Source: Fasciola hepatica
Lineage: Eukaryota; Platyhelminthes; Trematoda; Plagiorchiida; Fasciolidae
Reading direction: 5' to 3'
Assembly (NCBI GenBank): GCA_948099385.1
Contig: CANUEZ040000107.1
Location: 3,906,001-3,970,000 of the forward strand
DNA: 64,000 nt
Shown here: positions 45,561 through 57,900 of the stretch, piece by piece
Layout: each line of letters opens with the position of its first letter
Position numbering within the stretch: position 1 is the first letter of the stretch
Notes under the pieces: generated by a model
The model's input: the letters and a program-made list of their open reading frames with translations, nothing else
What the model was told of the DNA's origin: nothing
Database searches by the model: none
Translations under genes and position numbers: made by a program

Positions 45561-48500
45561 TTTGCAATTCAAGAACTTTAGCTGTTCCCTGCCTTGTACC
45601 TAAGTGCTTGGTTTTATTGGGTTAATACCATACGCTAGCCTCCACGTGGGTCCAGTTTGAGCCGCCCATACCAGCCTAACAGAAGCCATAATCAAAGGAC
45701 GTTTCTCGTAAATCCTCAAATACCTTTTTCAGTCTATCGAAGTTCCATTCCTCTCCAACCCCGTGTATTCTAAACAATATACCCTTTCCAAAATAAAGCA
45801 AATCATCGCCATGAACAGTTTTCCGGTACCATTCCGCCGGTTTCATCACTTGATTATTCCCCTGGCACCTTACGCCAGACGTTATCTGGTATCTCCCGCC
45901 AACCAAGAGCCAATGATGCCCATATTTCGGACGGCACTAATAATAGTCTTCGCTACCTTTAGAAATTTTACACCACATCTTCCTCTCTGCCTATTTCACC
46001 GCTGCTTGCTTCGTTTACGGAACCCTAGTAAGCACTCTTCCTTCATTGTCTGCGTCTTCCTTGTTTTCCATAACTATGCTCTTTTCAACAGCTCCCTTCC
46101 TCGCTCATTTCTGGTTATTTCCTGAAACTGAACTGGAGACTGATGCGTGCTTATCGCGCGATTTGGAGTCATTTCCTTTTGTCGAAACGCCATCCAGCTT
46201 TACTGCACCGCTGGCGAGATAAGCTACTTCTCCGTCCAAAACTGATCTCACCTTTCCCAGTTGAGTAGTGTTGTTCGCTTTGCTCATGCTTTTATGCACT
46301 GTTCTTGAGTGCGGCTGAGAAATATACCTTTATTGTGGTTAGTTTTGTTTTTTGCAGCGTTGTAGGCTTCCTGCATGCCCGACATAAGCTGAACGGAGCG
46401 GTAGTCTTGAGCACGAGCTTCACCGTTGTGATTGACACGAGTGTTACTGTTGGAGGCATAAGGCCGTGGAGATCTTTTAGCTAAATATTGAGCAATTGGT
46501 TTGCAGGAGGTCAACGACAGCCAGGCCAGTGGCAAGGTACCGATGAGATTGGTGAATGTCGATGTTGAGGTTGGAGATACATACTCGGTTTTGTGCCGGT
46601 ACTGTCCTCAAAGCGTTGAAGATCGTCGGATAGAACATAGTCATGAATGAAGGCCTAGAAGTGTAGCCATTGGAGAAAAGTGTCCTCAGAACTTTCCAGT
46701 CGATGACCAACGGTCATCGGTGGGAAAAATTGTGGCTTGGAACCAGAAACCAGTGTGAAAGGGGCGTAGGTGCGGAAGTGAAAAAAGGTAGGTCATCGTC
46801 GGTACGCAAGTTGAATGATGAGAAGACTGGTATCCACGCGTATGATGAAAGAAAAACCACAAGTATTGAGCCGGCTAGCTCGTAAGTACTTTGGCTAGAA
46901 TCCGATGTGGCAATGGGTTTTCAAACGGCGAATGTGCTGGGAAACCAGACGAGGGTAGGTGACCTTGGCAGAGTTTCTTGTTTGACGGGATAGAGAGGTA
47001 AAGGAAACTTGAATATTACATCACGAATCTGTCAATACAAAACTGAACGGGGTGCTACCAGAGTACAATGATAATACCGGCTTATTTTTGAGAGGCTAAA
47101 AGCACAACAAAAACAAGATCAAATGCTACTAATGTTATTAATGCTATGTATTGCTTGATAATTTAGATGGAAGCACGACAAACGTTGGATAGACGTGTTT
47201 AAGAGAGGTAAACAAATGCGCACCACGGAGTAATGCCTGGAGGTTTGTTGGACATACTTGAGGATTCAAAAGGAAGCCCGGAAAACTTGAAAGACAAGAC
47301 CAAATGATCCGATTTGGCGAAATCAAGTATAAGTGTCTAAAACCCTAGAGTCGTTTATGTGGGAGGCTAAAAAGGCTTTGAAGCAACCAGGGTAACGAAT
47401 GACGATGACAAATGAGTTGATTTGCAAGAAAAGCGAATAAATTGCGTCATTACTGAGGTTAGGCATCAATAAACCTCCATGAGATGTTGGTGCCAGGACA
47501 CAAAACTCCACATGGATAGCCATACAGTTAGAGAGGATATTGAGAGAGTTTAGTTTGGGGAGGCTGTTAGTTACGGATGCTTTCTGAATAAACACAAAGC
47601 AGGAGAGGCAGCGGGGTGAAGGCGAGGGACAAGACTCCTGGATAGCCGGAGAATGCGGAGCCAAAACGTGCTGTGTACAGTAGGCGGAATGGTGACCATC
47701 AGCCAAAATGGGGAGTTGGATGGTGAAACAAATTGAGGTGCTAGAACACGGGTATCGTGATGGTGAATATCGTAAGAAGTAAGAATATTGACGATGAGAG
47801 GACACGGGTAGGGCTAAGTGAGACTGCTGAGAATCGCCCCCTGAATTATCCATAATATTTCTCCTTTTAAAGACAAAACTTGGTGGGTTAACAGACAAAA
47901 ACAGGAAAAAACAATACTGGAAACACGGAGGTGATGGAGGATGTGGGTAACTTTTCTCGAGGAATGAGAGGGGAGAAAGTAAAGAAATCGGACGAGGGTA
48001 AAACGACTGAGTTGTTCAAATGCAGGAGCATTGTTTGATGGTGGCCGAAAAGAAGGATGGAGCAATTTGGTGATGGGAGAAGCGGCTGGGAAAGTAGAGC
48101 GAGTCTAGTTCCACAGTGATGGGTGCATCTGGACCAAAAGCGGGAAAATCTGGGAAGCAAAACTGAGTGTGTTGCAATAAAACAGCCGCAGTGATGGTGA
48201 ATAATGAAAGAAAAGGTTATCATATGAAAGATCCAAGGGGTTAGTTAGGAGTAGGTCATGCTTTCTGGAAATCCATGCAAAATTGTCTGACCTATCCTTT
48301 TCCCTATGGCGGGTGGAAATCTCTGGGCAGGCAGAAGAAAAACAGAGTAAAAGAAAACCCACGAAGAACAGAATCGGCGATGCCTGCCTTGAGCAGCACT
48401 CGAGGGATGAAAGATGATAGAGGTGGCCGACGGATGCAGCCATCTGTAGGCGCAATAAATTATATAACGCTGTGGTATCAGTGGATGACTGCTGAAAAAA

Positions 48501-49649
48501 ATAATTATCGAGATAGGGAGGTAGAATATGGGGAGACAATAAGGTATCGGCCACGAAAGTGTCTGGAATACATGGGGAGAATATGGGCTCTATGGAGTCG
48601 ATTGAGTGTATACTATTATTAGGCAAATGAAATTGGGACAGTCCACGAAGTGGGATGCAAAAGTACAGCCAGAAGCCGTCTATAGCTTGGAAACAATAAC
48701 TAGTTTTGAAACAAACGGAGGTAAGGAAGAGTCGAAAGACATTTGGGTGGATGTGTTATTGGTGAGCCCCATCTATTTAGGCTGGCAGAAATGAGTCGCT
48801 GGGGTTAGAAGGTTAGAGGATCAGACGTTGACAGCCGATGTCGTTCCAGTTACTGTGCAGTGGACTAGCGAGTTACGGGCCACAGGATTTATCAAGGTTG
48901 ATATTAAACAAGACAACGAACAACTTAGTAAGTGATGGCAGAATTAGATGAATTGTCACAAATAAGGTGAGCATACACACTTTTTCAAACTGTGATCTGT
49001 GGAGAAGCATCAACATTGAGGTTTGGTCACATTGGGAACTTTACAGTGTGCACTTAACGCTAGCTTAAATGAAGGAAGTTTGAACAGGCCGAGTATAACA
49101 AAGGGGTCTATTCCATACGGTAGTAAAAAAAGAAACCGGGAAGAAATTGGGTCCGATGGCTGGGTGTGCCAAGCTGCAGGCAAGGGTGAATCAGGACTTC
49201 TCAGCGAGGATAGACTGAAGTAAAAATACTTTGGCATCGTAGTGGAGTGAGCTACTTTGTGCATAAGTTTACACAGCAGAGTTAGATTAGTCTTCAGACA
49301 AAGTGGCTGAAAAGGCTCAGGTCTAAGAAGTTCATGCAGTTTTCAGAAGGATGTCGGTGGACTTAACCCGAACAAAATTTTACTGTAGGGACCTTAGATG
49401 TCCTGTATAACAGTGAATGTGGTCGTTACCTTATTGGGGCTAAGGACTTGACAGTACTCCAGAGACAATTCAGCATGAGACCAGCGTACGTTGAGGCAAC
49501 CGTCTTTCAGAATAGAGCATCGGGAGATGAAACCCGTTGGTCGCATTGCCTTGTTGAACTAACGGAAATGTAGACAGGTAATGAAACTCAATGGCTGTAA
49601 CAAGAGGTGAATTGAGGATTGTCCGGTCTCTAGTTAAGATGGTTCCACG
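45561..49649. other. Unassigned sequence with strand-biased composition
   Basis: About 45700-46130 is pyrimidine-rich on the plus strand and about 46300-49250 is purine-rich. Many long but domain-free frames lie on the pyrimidine strand (for example 47898-47323 and 48626-48105, minus). They look like decayed LINE tail or ORF1 material rather than genes. Confidence 0.35.
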
Positions 49650-50440
49650 GCTTACTTTATATCGATGTTCACCTTTTCCATCGAAGCCGATCCGATGAGT
49701 TCTCCGCTCTAATCTACGGAATTTCCTTGCTTGTAAATATTTATCAACATTTCGTCAGCTAGGACGGTGGAGGTACAACTTAGCTACTGGTTATTCAAAA
49801 CAACAACACGCGCATTCCTAGAATGATAGATAGCGCTATATGGGCACCGGGCTATAGTGACCGCAGATGAAGAAAACCACTTACGTGGTTCATATACTTC
49901 CTCGATGAGTGTACTTAGAAGCAAAACTACAGGTTGCCATCCATCCTCCAGGGTTTTGATCGAGGTACTCCAAAGACAAATTCAAGCAGCTTCAAGGGCT
50001 CATGCAAGCCCGGAATGTCGCTAAACTCCCCCTTTTGCCTCCTTAGGCATCTGCACTGCCGTGCAAGCCGACCTACATTCAACTCCAAATGAGTCATTGC
50101 TTTTATGTCTTCTTCCACTGCAGGGAGAGCTGGTTACAACACAAACGTCGCAGCCCTAAACTATTTTGGTTGCACCCCAGCCTTACTTCCGCATATGCGT
50201 GGTCTTCATGCGGTGTCGACTACGGAAGAGGGTTCCCCATGTTTAGGAAGCTGTCAACAAGCACGCACGTCTTGCTTCGTATGGGCAGTACAAGAAATGT
50301 GCTTCAGGCTCATTATTCAGGCCGGAATCGGGCTCTAGAGCGAAAAATTGTAATGTCATCGAGTTTGGGCAAACGGGAAAGAGTTTCCATGGATAGGCTA
50401 AGGCCGGCTTTCATGAAACTAGATGCGCCATTTGGTCCAC
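49650..50440 (+). pseudogene. Ty3/Gypsy integrase remnant
   Basis: The integrase core and C-terminus can be followed across frames. GHRAIVTADEEN (about 49830) corresponds to GxPAIVTTDRG. TTGCHPSSRVLIEVLQRQI (about 49930) corresponds to TTAYHPQxNGxxERFHRQL, with the Glu retained. LGICTAVQADLHSTPNE (about 50045) matches the LGIRTxxKxDLxxSPAE block. THVLLRMGS and RERVSMDRLRPAFM (50230-50430) match the chromodomain-less C-terminus. The closest visible relative in the window is the CsRn1-like element. The first catalytic Asp region (about 49655) is barely recognisable. No LTRs were found. It is an old fragment. Confidence 0.75.
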
Positions 50441-51063
50441 CCTAGCCGTGTGGAGCACCTGTTGCCGTACAAGTATCCTAGTTTACAGCTCCAGTAACTG
50501 CGGATCCAACAAGCCCCGTGCCCCTGATACAAAGCGAATATCACTGTTTAGCCGTGCGAAAAGCGTGTGTTTCGTGAACACAAGCTTCTATATATATCAT
50601 CGTTAATATAACTCTATTGGACACGTGACTAGTTATTTCCCCCGAAGTAAGAAAATCAGAATAAAGAAATCACTTTTACAACTCTCTCATATCATTGCGC
50701 ACATCGGACTGATAAGGACCATCAATCACCGTATTATTTTCGGGTTTTCCCACCCTTGGTTTACTGTTTCGGATGATTCCCCTGTGGACAATCTACTTAT
50801 TTGCGGCGAAGGATGGCGTTTGGAGGAAAGACTCCCATCACCACAGTCTGTCCGTGCGTCAAGGTTTCGGCAAGCCTGGCCAGTTTTCTGGTAACCTCAA
50901 CCAGTTTTTACTGGCCGGCAACCCGCCGCGAGGGCCCTGCACCCTGATCTAGAACAGAATATATTTGCCAATTTGTCGATAAAAGTCAACTCTGTGGAGA
51001 GTGATCTATTCAGCAACTTAGCTCATATATCTCGCTGACACTCGGTGGTCTCATTAGTTAAAC
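50441..51063. other. Unassigned sequence between two LTR-element remnants
   Basis: No domain recognised. It may hold 3' sequence of the Gypsy fragment and further pol of the BEL fragment on the other strand. Confidence 0.35.
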
Positions 51064-52690
51064 CTAGATTTTGATTGCACAATTTCTGAATGATCTCACC
51101 TGCTGGAAGCAGCATTCGAGCGGCCAAAAAAGTGATCGTAAACATTTCAGGATTCTTCCTCTCGCTTGTGATGCATTGGGTAATTCCATTCTCAAGGTGA
51201 GACGTCTGCAGGTGACACCCCGTGGCACTCGTAAAGCCATTTGGAAATGGAGTGCCAACTTATCATTGACTTTGCTAGGGGACTATTCGCTACCTTGCAC
51301 GCGCGTGGGAAACTTTCGGCTTCGTGATGCCCACTTAGTCAGGGGAATTTTCTATCTATGAAAAGTACTACTCAACTCTCCTTCTAACTTAATAACGTCA
51401 TCTGCGATCCCCACAGGGAACAAACTTTGTAGACTCTGGAGTTCACACGAAAGTTATCGTTCATCGTTGCTCGGCATGCATGAATATCGTCGTTGCTGCA
51501 ATTATAACCAAAAGGTTAGGCAGAGAGGAGATTAATTGGCCCCAAGTCGAAATACTTGCATCTTTTTAACCTCTAGTGGTTTACTCAAATCAGCCAAACC
51601 TCAGACAAAGAAACTCATCGTCCGCCTGTCCATCGTTGGTGCTGCAACATGCGAAAACCTTTGCGTTGTAACCGAAGACAAGTTTACGGGCTACTTATAA
51701 AAGCGACAAAACACCCCAAAGAATCCTTTTTTTAGGTCCGGATTAGTTAACGGCCTTTCGTCCATTGACTTTTCTTTCCGTCCTGTGGAGCAACCAAGCA
51801 CTACTTCCACCTAACCGTGTTCGCTGGAACTCACCGCGAAAAGGTGAAGTAGAGACCATCGTTTCGTGCTTTAATTTTCTTGATCACTGATCCTACTGGT
51901 TCAATCCCCTGTTTTGCGGTCTTCGACGAGTGTTATATCCCTGGGCTAATTTTGGCCTAGACTGAAGACACTTTGATGGTAATCCAAGTCCATTATCCGC
52001 AAAATTGCGGGTACACGACAGGCTGGGACCAGAGCCTGGCCTGGGTAAGTTCACTTCGTAGTGCCCCCGCAAGCTTTCCTCCGACGTATGTCCAACGCGC
52101 GTAGCCTCCAAGAAGTTCTCTTGCTTCCCTTGAGCCGGGGCATTTCATACTCTATTTTAGGCAGATTTCGGATAAAGTGGTCAAGGTTAGCTCATCTCAA
52201 ACATTTGACTCTTGCTCTGGCCAGAGCTCTTCTTGGCACAAGTTCTCTTTTGACTGGGCGAAAGTGAATTGAATGGAAAGGGTTGTCTTGTGCCCAGTAT
52301 GCAGTCAATTGTCTGGTAAGTATCCGGGGCGGTGGAACGAATTAGGATTCCAGCATCCTCCGGAGAGGTTGTGAAACCCAGCCTCTAGAGCACCGCCAGC
52401 AGATGGAAACCTCTTGCGTCGTAATCCTTGACGTATGCTACTGGAAGTCTGCTTGTTGAGTAAATAATATCAGTCCTCACTGCAAAGTCTTCCTCTAGCC
52501 ATCCTACTGACGAAGAGACCGCATTCCACGAAATCGTCTTCTCACTGAGCAGTGTTACAACAGCAAACTTATTTTTGCAGTCATATGACCGATATTCTTC
52601 GTCTCGTCTTGACCGATAAGGGTAGCTTCAGACCCAGTATTCAAAAGAAGGTAAGTTCTTTGTGACTCTGATGAACCAAAGTATCTCAGG
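51064..52690 (-). pseudogene. BEL/Pao-type pol remnant (protease and RT)
   Basis: Minus-strand homology in the BEL/Pao order. Near 52660-52610, YLLLNTGSEATLIGQD resembles the aspartic protease, with Asn for the catalytic Asp. At 52111-51893, SLRGHYEVNLPRPGSGPSL matches the hallmark GHYxxxLPW region before the RT. Near 51775-51700, KSMDERPLTNPDLKKGFFG matches SLNDxLLxGPDLxxxLxGVL. At 51350-51064, LTKWASRSRKF and then the RGRILKCLRSLFWPLECC block match LTKWxSNSRxV and RRGILSxxSSxFDPLGxL. Several stops and frameshifts are present. The YVDD motif and LTRs are not seen. It is an old fragment of a third retroelement class. Confidence 0.72.
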
Positions 52691-55600
52691 AGGCAGTAAC
52701 CGGGGTGAATGGCTCTTGCATTTGCAGCCGTTGAACAAAGGTAAGCCTATTCGGTATAATCGGACTTCGGTTGTACAGCGCCACTAGGTGATAAAATGTG
52801 ACGAAATCAACATCCGGGTGTGTCGTTCCGAACAGTGGATCGACAGGCTGCGATTAAAAATTTAGGCTGTCGTGCGCAGGAAATCTTTACTTGTGGGTTC
52901 TAATAAGCGGCTAAAGTTCAAAGTCCCTCACGTGAGAAAAACATTTGCAGGTCACCAAATCTTGGCGCCAAGGCACATTTGTCAGAGTTGGTCATAACCA
53001 TTTCGATCAGTTTGTGTCGTAACAAGATGAGTCCCGTTCCCGCTTTCAATGTGGTTTTTAAGGCAAAATCCATCATGCCTTTGACGATTTATTGTAAAAG
53101 ATGATTATAAATGTTGCTGGAAACTAAGAATTCTCTCGCAAGATAAGGCTAATTCTCAATCGGAGGCTCATCATCAGCTTGAATAACGCCATCAGCAGTG
53201 TCCATTCATTTATTTTATAGTACACGAGACAAAAATTCAACCATTCTTATGAGTTTGTTGGCGCTATTGAGATCGGCTGCTTAACCCGGTTGTTTTATCT
53301 AGCTAAATATAATCTTGTTCTCCAGGCTTATATAATGATACCTTCAGTCTCTTCCGGGCCAAGGTAAAGTCCATCAAGTAGGTGCTAGACGGAGGCCATG
53401 TGATTGGCCAAATTTATATTTGCACATGTTCATCGCCTCTTAAAATTCTATTTCTCGTGGACAACAAAGGACACCTCCTGATCGCGTCTTTAGCAAGGCC
53501 TTTAGATCAGTGCGCGGGAAAGTCATTTTTGCTAGTTGTTGTATGGCTTGTCAGTTGTATTGCCCTGTAAACTCCGAAGGAAATTCTAAAAATTTCCCTA
53601 AGATCCATCAAAATAGTCAATTTTACCATAATCGGCAAACTCAGCGCAGAATCTATCATATGTATTACTTCCGCCGCCGGATAAGCGGTTTTGTGGAGCA
53701 CTTTGAATTCCTGGTATAACGATATAGGGACATTTATTATCCTCTGCCAAGATGCATGCGACTGTGCGCAATCATCGTAAACAAGAGTTACCATAGCTAA
53801 GAAAATTTTAAAATGTTTAAAAAAGGGGGCGCAGAAAATTGGAATGTGTTCGAGTTCACAAACACGGGTTAGAATGGAATGGACTATTTGTCGTTCATAA
53901 TCAGGATGCAAGCATAAATGTGTAAATAAATTGAATAAAATTACTAATCAGCATAAGCAAGGTAAGAAAATTCGAAAGTAGAAAGTGAGTGACTTCATAT
54001 TCTTTTCACGGCATAAAACAGACGAACCATTTTTAAACGGGTTAAGGTGATATCAGACTCCGCGGTAAAAAGAGGTTTGAATTTTGTCCGAATGAAGCAG
54101 AATGAGGCCGGTCGTGAGCTTGATCGAACAGATACCGATAATAACTACTCGTAAAGTCGTACGTAAGAGGACGATGGAGATAAAAACCGAGGTTGGTACC
54201 AGTGCTCATTAAAAGGAGCATACCACGAAAAAGTTGATAACAGTGGTCCAAAATGAGACAAAATTTATTTGTGTGACAAGGTTTGAGGCAGGCTTGGATG
54301 GCTCTAGAAAGAAATAAAAATATGGACTATACTGGAGAAAAGATTCCATGAGAGAATTGAAAAAAATTGAATGATGGTCAGATTTGGGGCGAAATTTGCA
54401 AAGTGGAGGCCGATTTTTCATACAATCCCAGCTTTTGCTTTTTGCGCAATAATCCAACCCATTTTTACGTCCACGATTAGCGATTGATACAAGATACATT
54501 ACCGTTTTAGATGATCTACAAGCAGACCGCCAGCCGATGGCTCACACGGTCATTCTTACTTTTTGTGCACAATTCGGTTCAAACAGTCACAAGCTCAGCA
54601 ACAGCCGTCTCAATCGCAAATTATTGAAAACTGATTCCAATCCTTCCACGCGTAGGCACCCACAAGCACAAACACACAAACTTACACGCACTCAAGTCGC
54701 CTCTAGTCACACTTCATTCCACATGACATTGACCAACCAAACACTGGCCTATCGTGTCCTGTTCTAACTGTTCCCTTGCCTCGCCTTTCCGTTAACATGT
54801 AACTCTGGCACGCAGACCCGCTTGCATATGCTTTGACCGTTCTTACCTTCTGCTTTCACTCCTGCGGTGTTCTTTGGCTGTGCACACTCGACTGTTGACC
54901 AGCCAAGAAAATATACGTCACAGAGCCGACTCAGCACCATGTCATTTTCTCGCCCTAACCCTTTGGGCATTAAGGGAATAGTAATACCGCTACAAATAAT
55001 CTGCCGTCAAACGAAAAGGTTGACGGAGAACCAAAAATAGTTTTTGCTGGATCTTCCAAAGAGTTTGTTGTCATCATATTTTACTGATATGAGCCTGTCA
55101 CACTTAGGGAGGTGGAACCCACATGCGCGACCAGCAACTGAGGGAGAAAGAGGCGTGGCAGTTTGCGACAGCTCCGACAGTGAAATATTGAGTTGATGGA
55201 GACTTACCGGTGGTAACGGTCCGTAAACCTATGGTGCACACAGGACCTTATACGATGTTGTCAAAGTATGTAGGAGTTCTGAGTGCTTCATGGTGAGTGA
55301 TATCACCATGCCCAGTGATCGGCGTGAAAGTGGGTTATTGTGCACCTTGAAAATCAAAGCTGGTGAAACTTCTACAGTATTCGTCTTCTATGGCGAAGTG
55401 TAAAACAAAATAATAGCTGATATTTGCTCAATTTGAGTCCATTTCGCTCCGTTATTGAAGTTTTTACCGCCGCCCCGTGACACTTGTCAGGGTTTTATGG
55501 ACCCGCAATGGTCAGAAAAAGCTGCATTCTGGAATTGGTTGTAGCTGTGGGTTATGATAATAGAGGACCAGAATATATTAGACTTGATGAGTTCATATAT

Positions 55601-57900
55601 GAGCGTTAGACAGTAAATGCACGGTGAAGATCCTGTTAGTCTCATCATAGACTGACCAGTATCTTCAGTGGGGCAATGACACGTCATGTACCTGCTCGTC
55701 TAATAGAGGGGATGATCCGTTATTGGTTGGGACGAGAGTGCGATTAGGATATTGTGTCACGCAAAAGTTTTTGATGGCTTCATTGGATGCCCAGGCCACC
55801 TAAGCGCCTGAAATGTTTGTGAGTGGTTGCTAACTAAGCACTTGGTTTCACTACGTTATTCAGCAACTGGGGTAACTGGCTAGATGGTTTATATTCTTGG
55901 CTCAAAATGCAAGGACGTTTTACAACATGCGAAAGGTGAAGATGGTGGAAAGATGAAGACTAAAGCTACCATGTGGGACTCCCTTGCTTATACTTCATTT
56001 GCTTTGAGTGTACAAGGTAGGTGCATAGGGAGCTAGGTAGTCCGAAAATGTTTTTGGGTCGCGAACTACTTATAAATAGACGTTCTGGGTTAACTTAAGA
56101 AAAGATCAGCTAGGCGTGGCAATTTTGCAGATTAGCTGTTTTGACTACATTCGCCTAACCAACTGCTGCGGCTGTCTCTCTGGGTATTATATAAAGCTTG
56201 GGAGCATGGTGGGCTTCACATGAATAAACTTTCATGCGCGTGTGAAGACAGCGGAATTCAGCATCAATGATCCGGTAGGCGGTGGTGTAAAAAACCTAGT
56301 AGGGTTCATAATGAGAGAGGTGGGGCCGGCTTATATGAGGGGGAGTTGGATGGCATGCTGTACCCCCTTACAGGTTCATGCAGAGGTACTGATGGCTTGG
56401 CTCGTAAGCTTTTTTGTTTGGGACTTCTATCATACACAGTAGGGCCATGGCTGTAACGGAGACTTCTTCCTTCATTGAGGAGGGCCCACAGCATGAATCC
56501 AATGCCTTCGGAGCTAAAAATAATTTTATCACTGTGGGACTTTTTTCGCAGGGGGACAGCAAGTTGACTCCGCGGGGGGTACTTTATGTTTCTCTTACAC
56601 CGCTATTCCTAGTTCCAGGGTAGCTGTTTTCTCTTTGTTGTGAGACAATCACGGAAGGGGTGCCATCCCCCCCGTGGGTGCCACAGCCTTTAGCTGTGGA
56701 AGCGAAGAAGAGTGAAAAGCAAACACAGAGAAATTTCACCACTAGTAGAATTCGTGCTTTACCGCCAGTTCATGGCAGAGACCAGGCCCGACAAATTTCA
56801 GTTCGTATATGAGTCTGATGTTGTCGGTAAAACCTTTGGTAACATACGAGGTTGATAGTTTTGGCATCGAGGTGTCGAAACCCATATAGTGGCCGATCAT
56901 TAGGAGATGCGGTGGTATTTGGAGGAAGGACGATAGGCATTGAGCAGGGGCTTGCACTATGGTCTCATACCAAGGATGAATAAGATGAGGGTGTACATAA
57001 TGATTCGGTTAAGGGCGACCACTAGCTAAAGGTTAGGAAGCCTGAGGTTGGACTTTGGTGATAAAATACAAGTAGACTGAGGCTGAGTCATGGTGACGCC
57101 TAGAATGATCTTGAATCAGCTTTCATACTGCTGGCTGATTTTATTTAGGAACGATTGCAGGATACTGGTTCTATTCATAATATTCACAGTCAGGGTTAGG
57201 ATATTGAACCAGATAGCCTACGCTCAGGTAAGTTCAATACGATGACTTTGCGACCAACTGTGAGGTACGAACTAACGGACAACTGTGGAAACGGGAATCC
57301 GTTAATCGTTCGTTCCACAACGTTGCGTACTAAAGCAAAGTAGGTGTTGTCTTGATATTATCCAAGATTCGGAGATCGCCGAACGGTCAACGGTATTACT
57401 CGACTGGTGAGATGCGTTTGCACCAAGGTGTTCTTGGTTAGGAGGTTAAGCCAGCTTTCGGAGGGAACTGGATAAAAGCTCGGGGTCGAGTTTTTTCCCT
57501 CCAGTCCTAAAGGGTTGAGCTGTGGGAGCAACAATCATAGTCTTAAGCCTGGGTTGGTAGAAAGCTTATTTAAGCTCTTTGTAAGCCGACTCCCAATATT
57601 TTCAACGCCCAGGACGTCACCTTTGTGCACATCCTAGAACCCAAACATGCAGTACTCTGGGATAGGGTGAATAAGTGTTTCATGCACATTGGACTCACAG
57701 TTCGGGAGGGCAAGTTTTACCTTCAGCAAGCCTGTGGACTTTCATGCCCGTGCTATCTGGCGGGAAGATGAATTTACGAAAGCATTTCTGCCCTAGGTCT
57801 CGTATTGTTGAGGTGTGTAGAATCCGAACACGGCCAATATTAAGCATATGGCTCCCCAAGCCCTACCACTATCATCAGTTTCTCTCCTCAAGTTTGACGT
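52691..57900. other. Unassigned sequence
   Basis: The part nearest 52700 would be Gag of the BEL remnant on the minus strand, but no zinc knuckle is visible. The 134-codon minus frame 53911-53507 and other short frames have no recognised domain. No tandem repeat stands out. Confidence 0.3.

Noticed and set aside
53507..53911. 134-codon minus frame as BEL Gag
   Set aside because: The location fits, but no Gag block or zinc finger can be aligned by eye.
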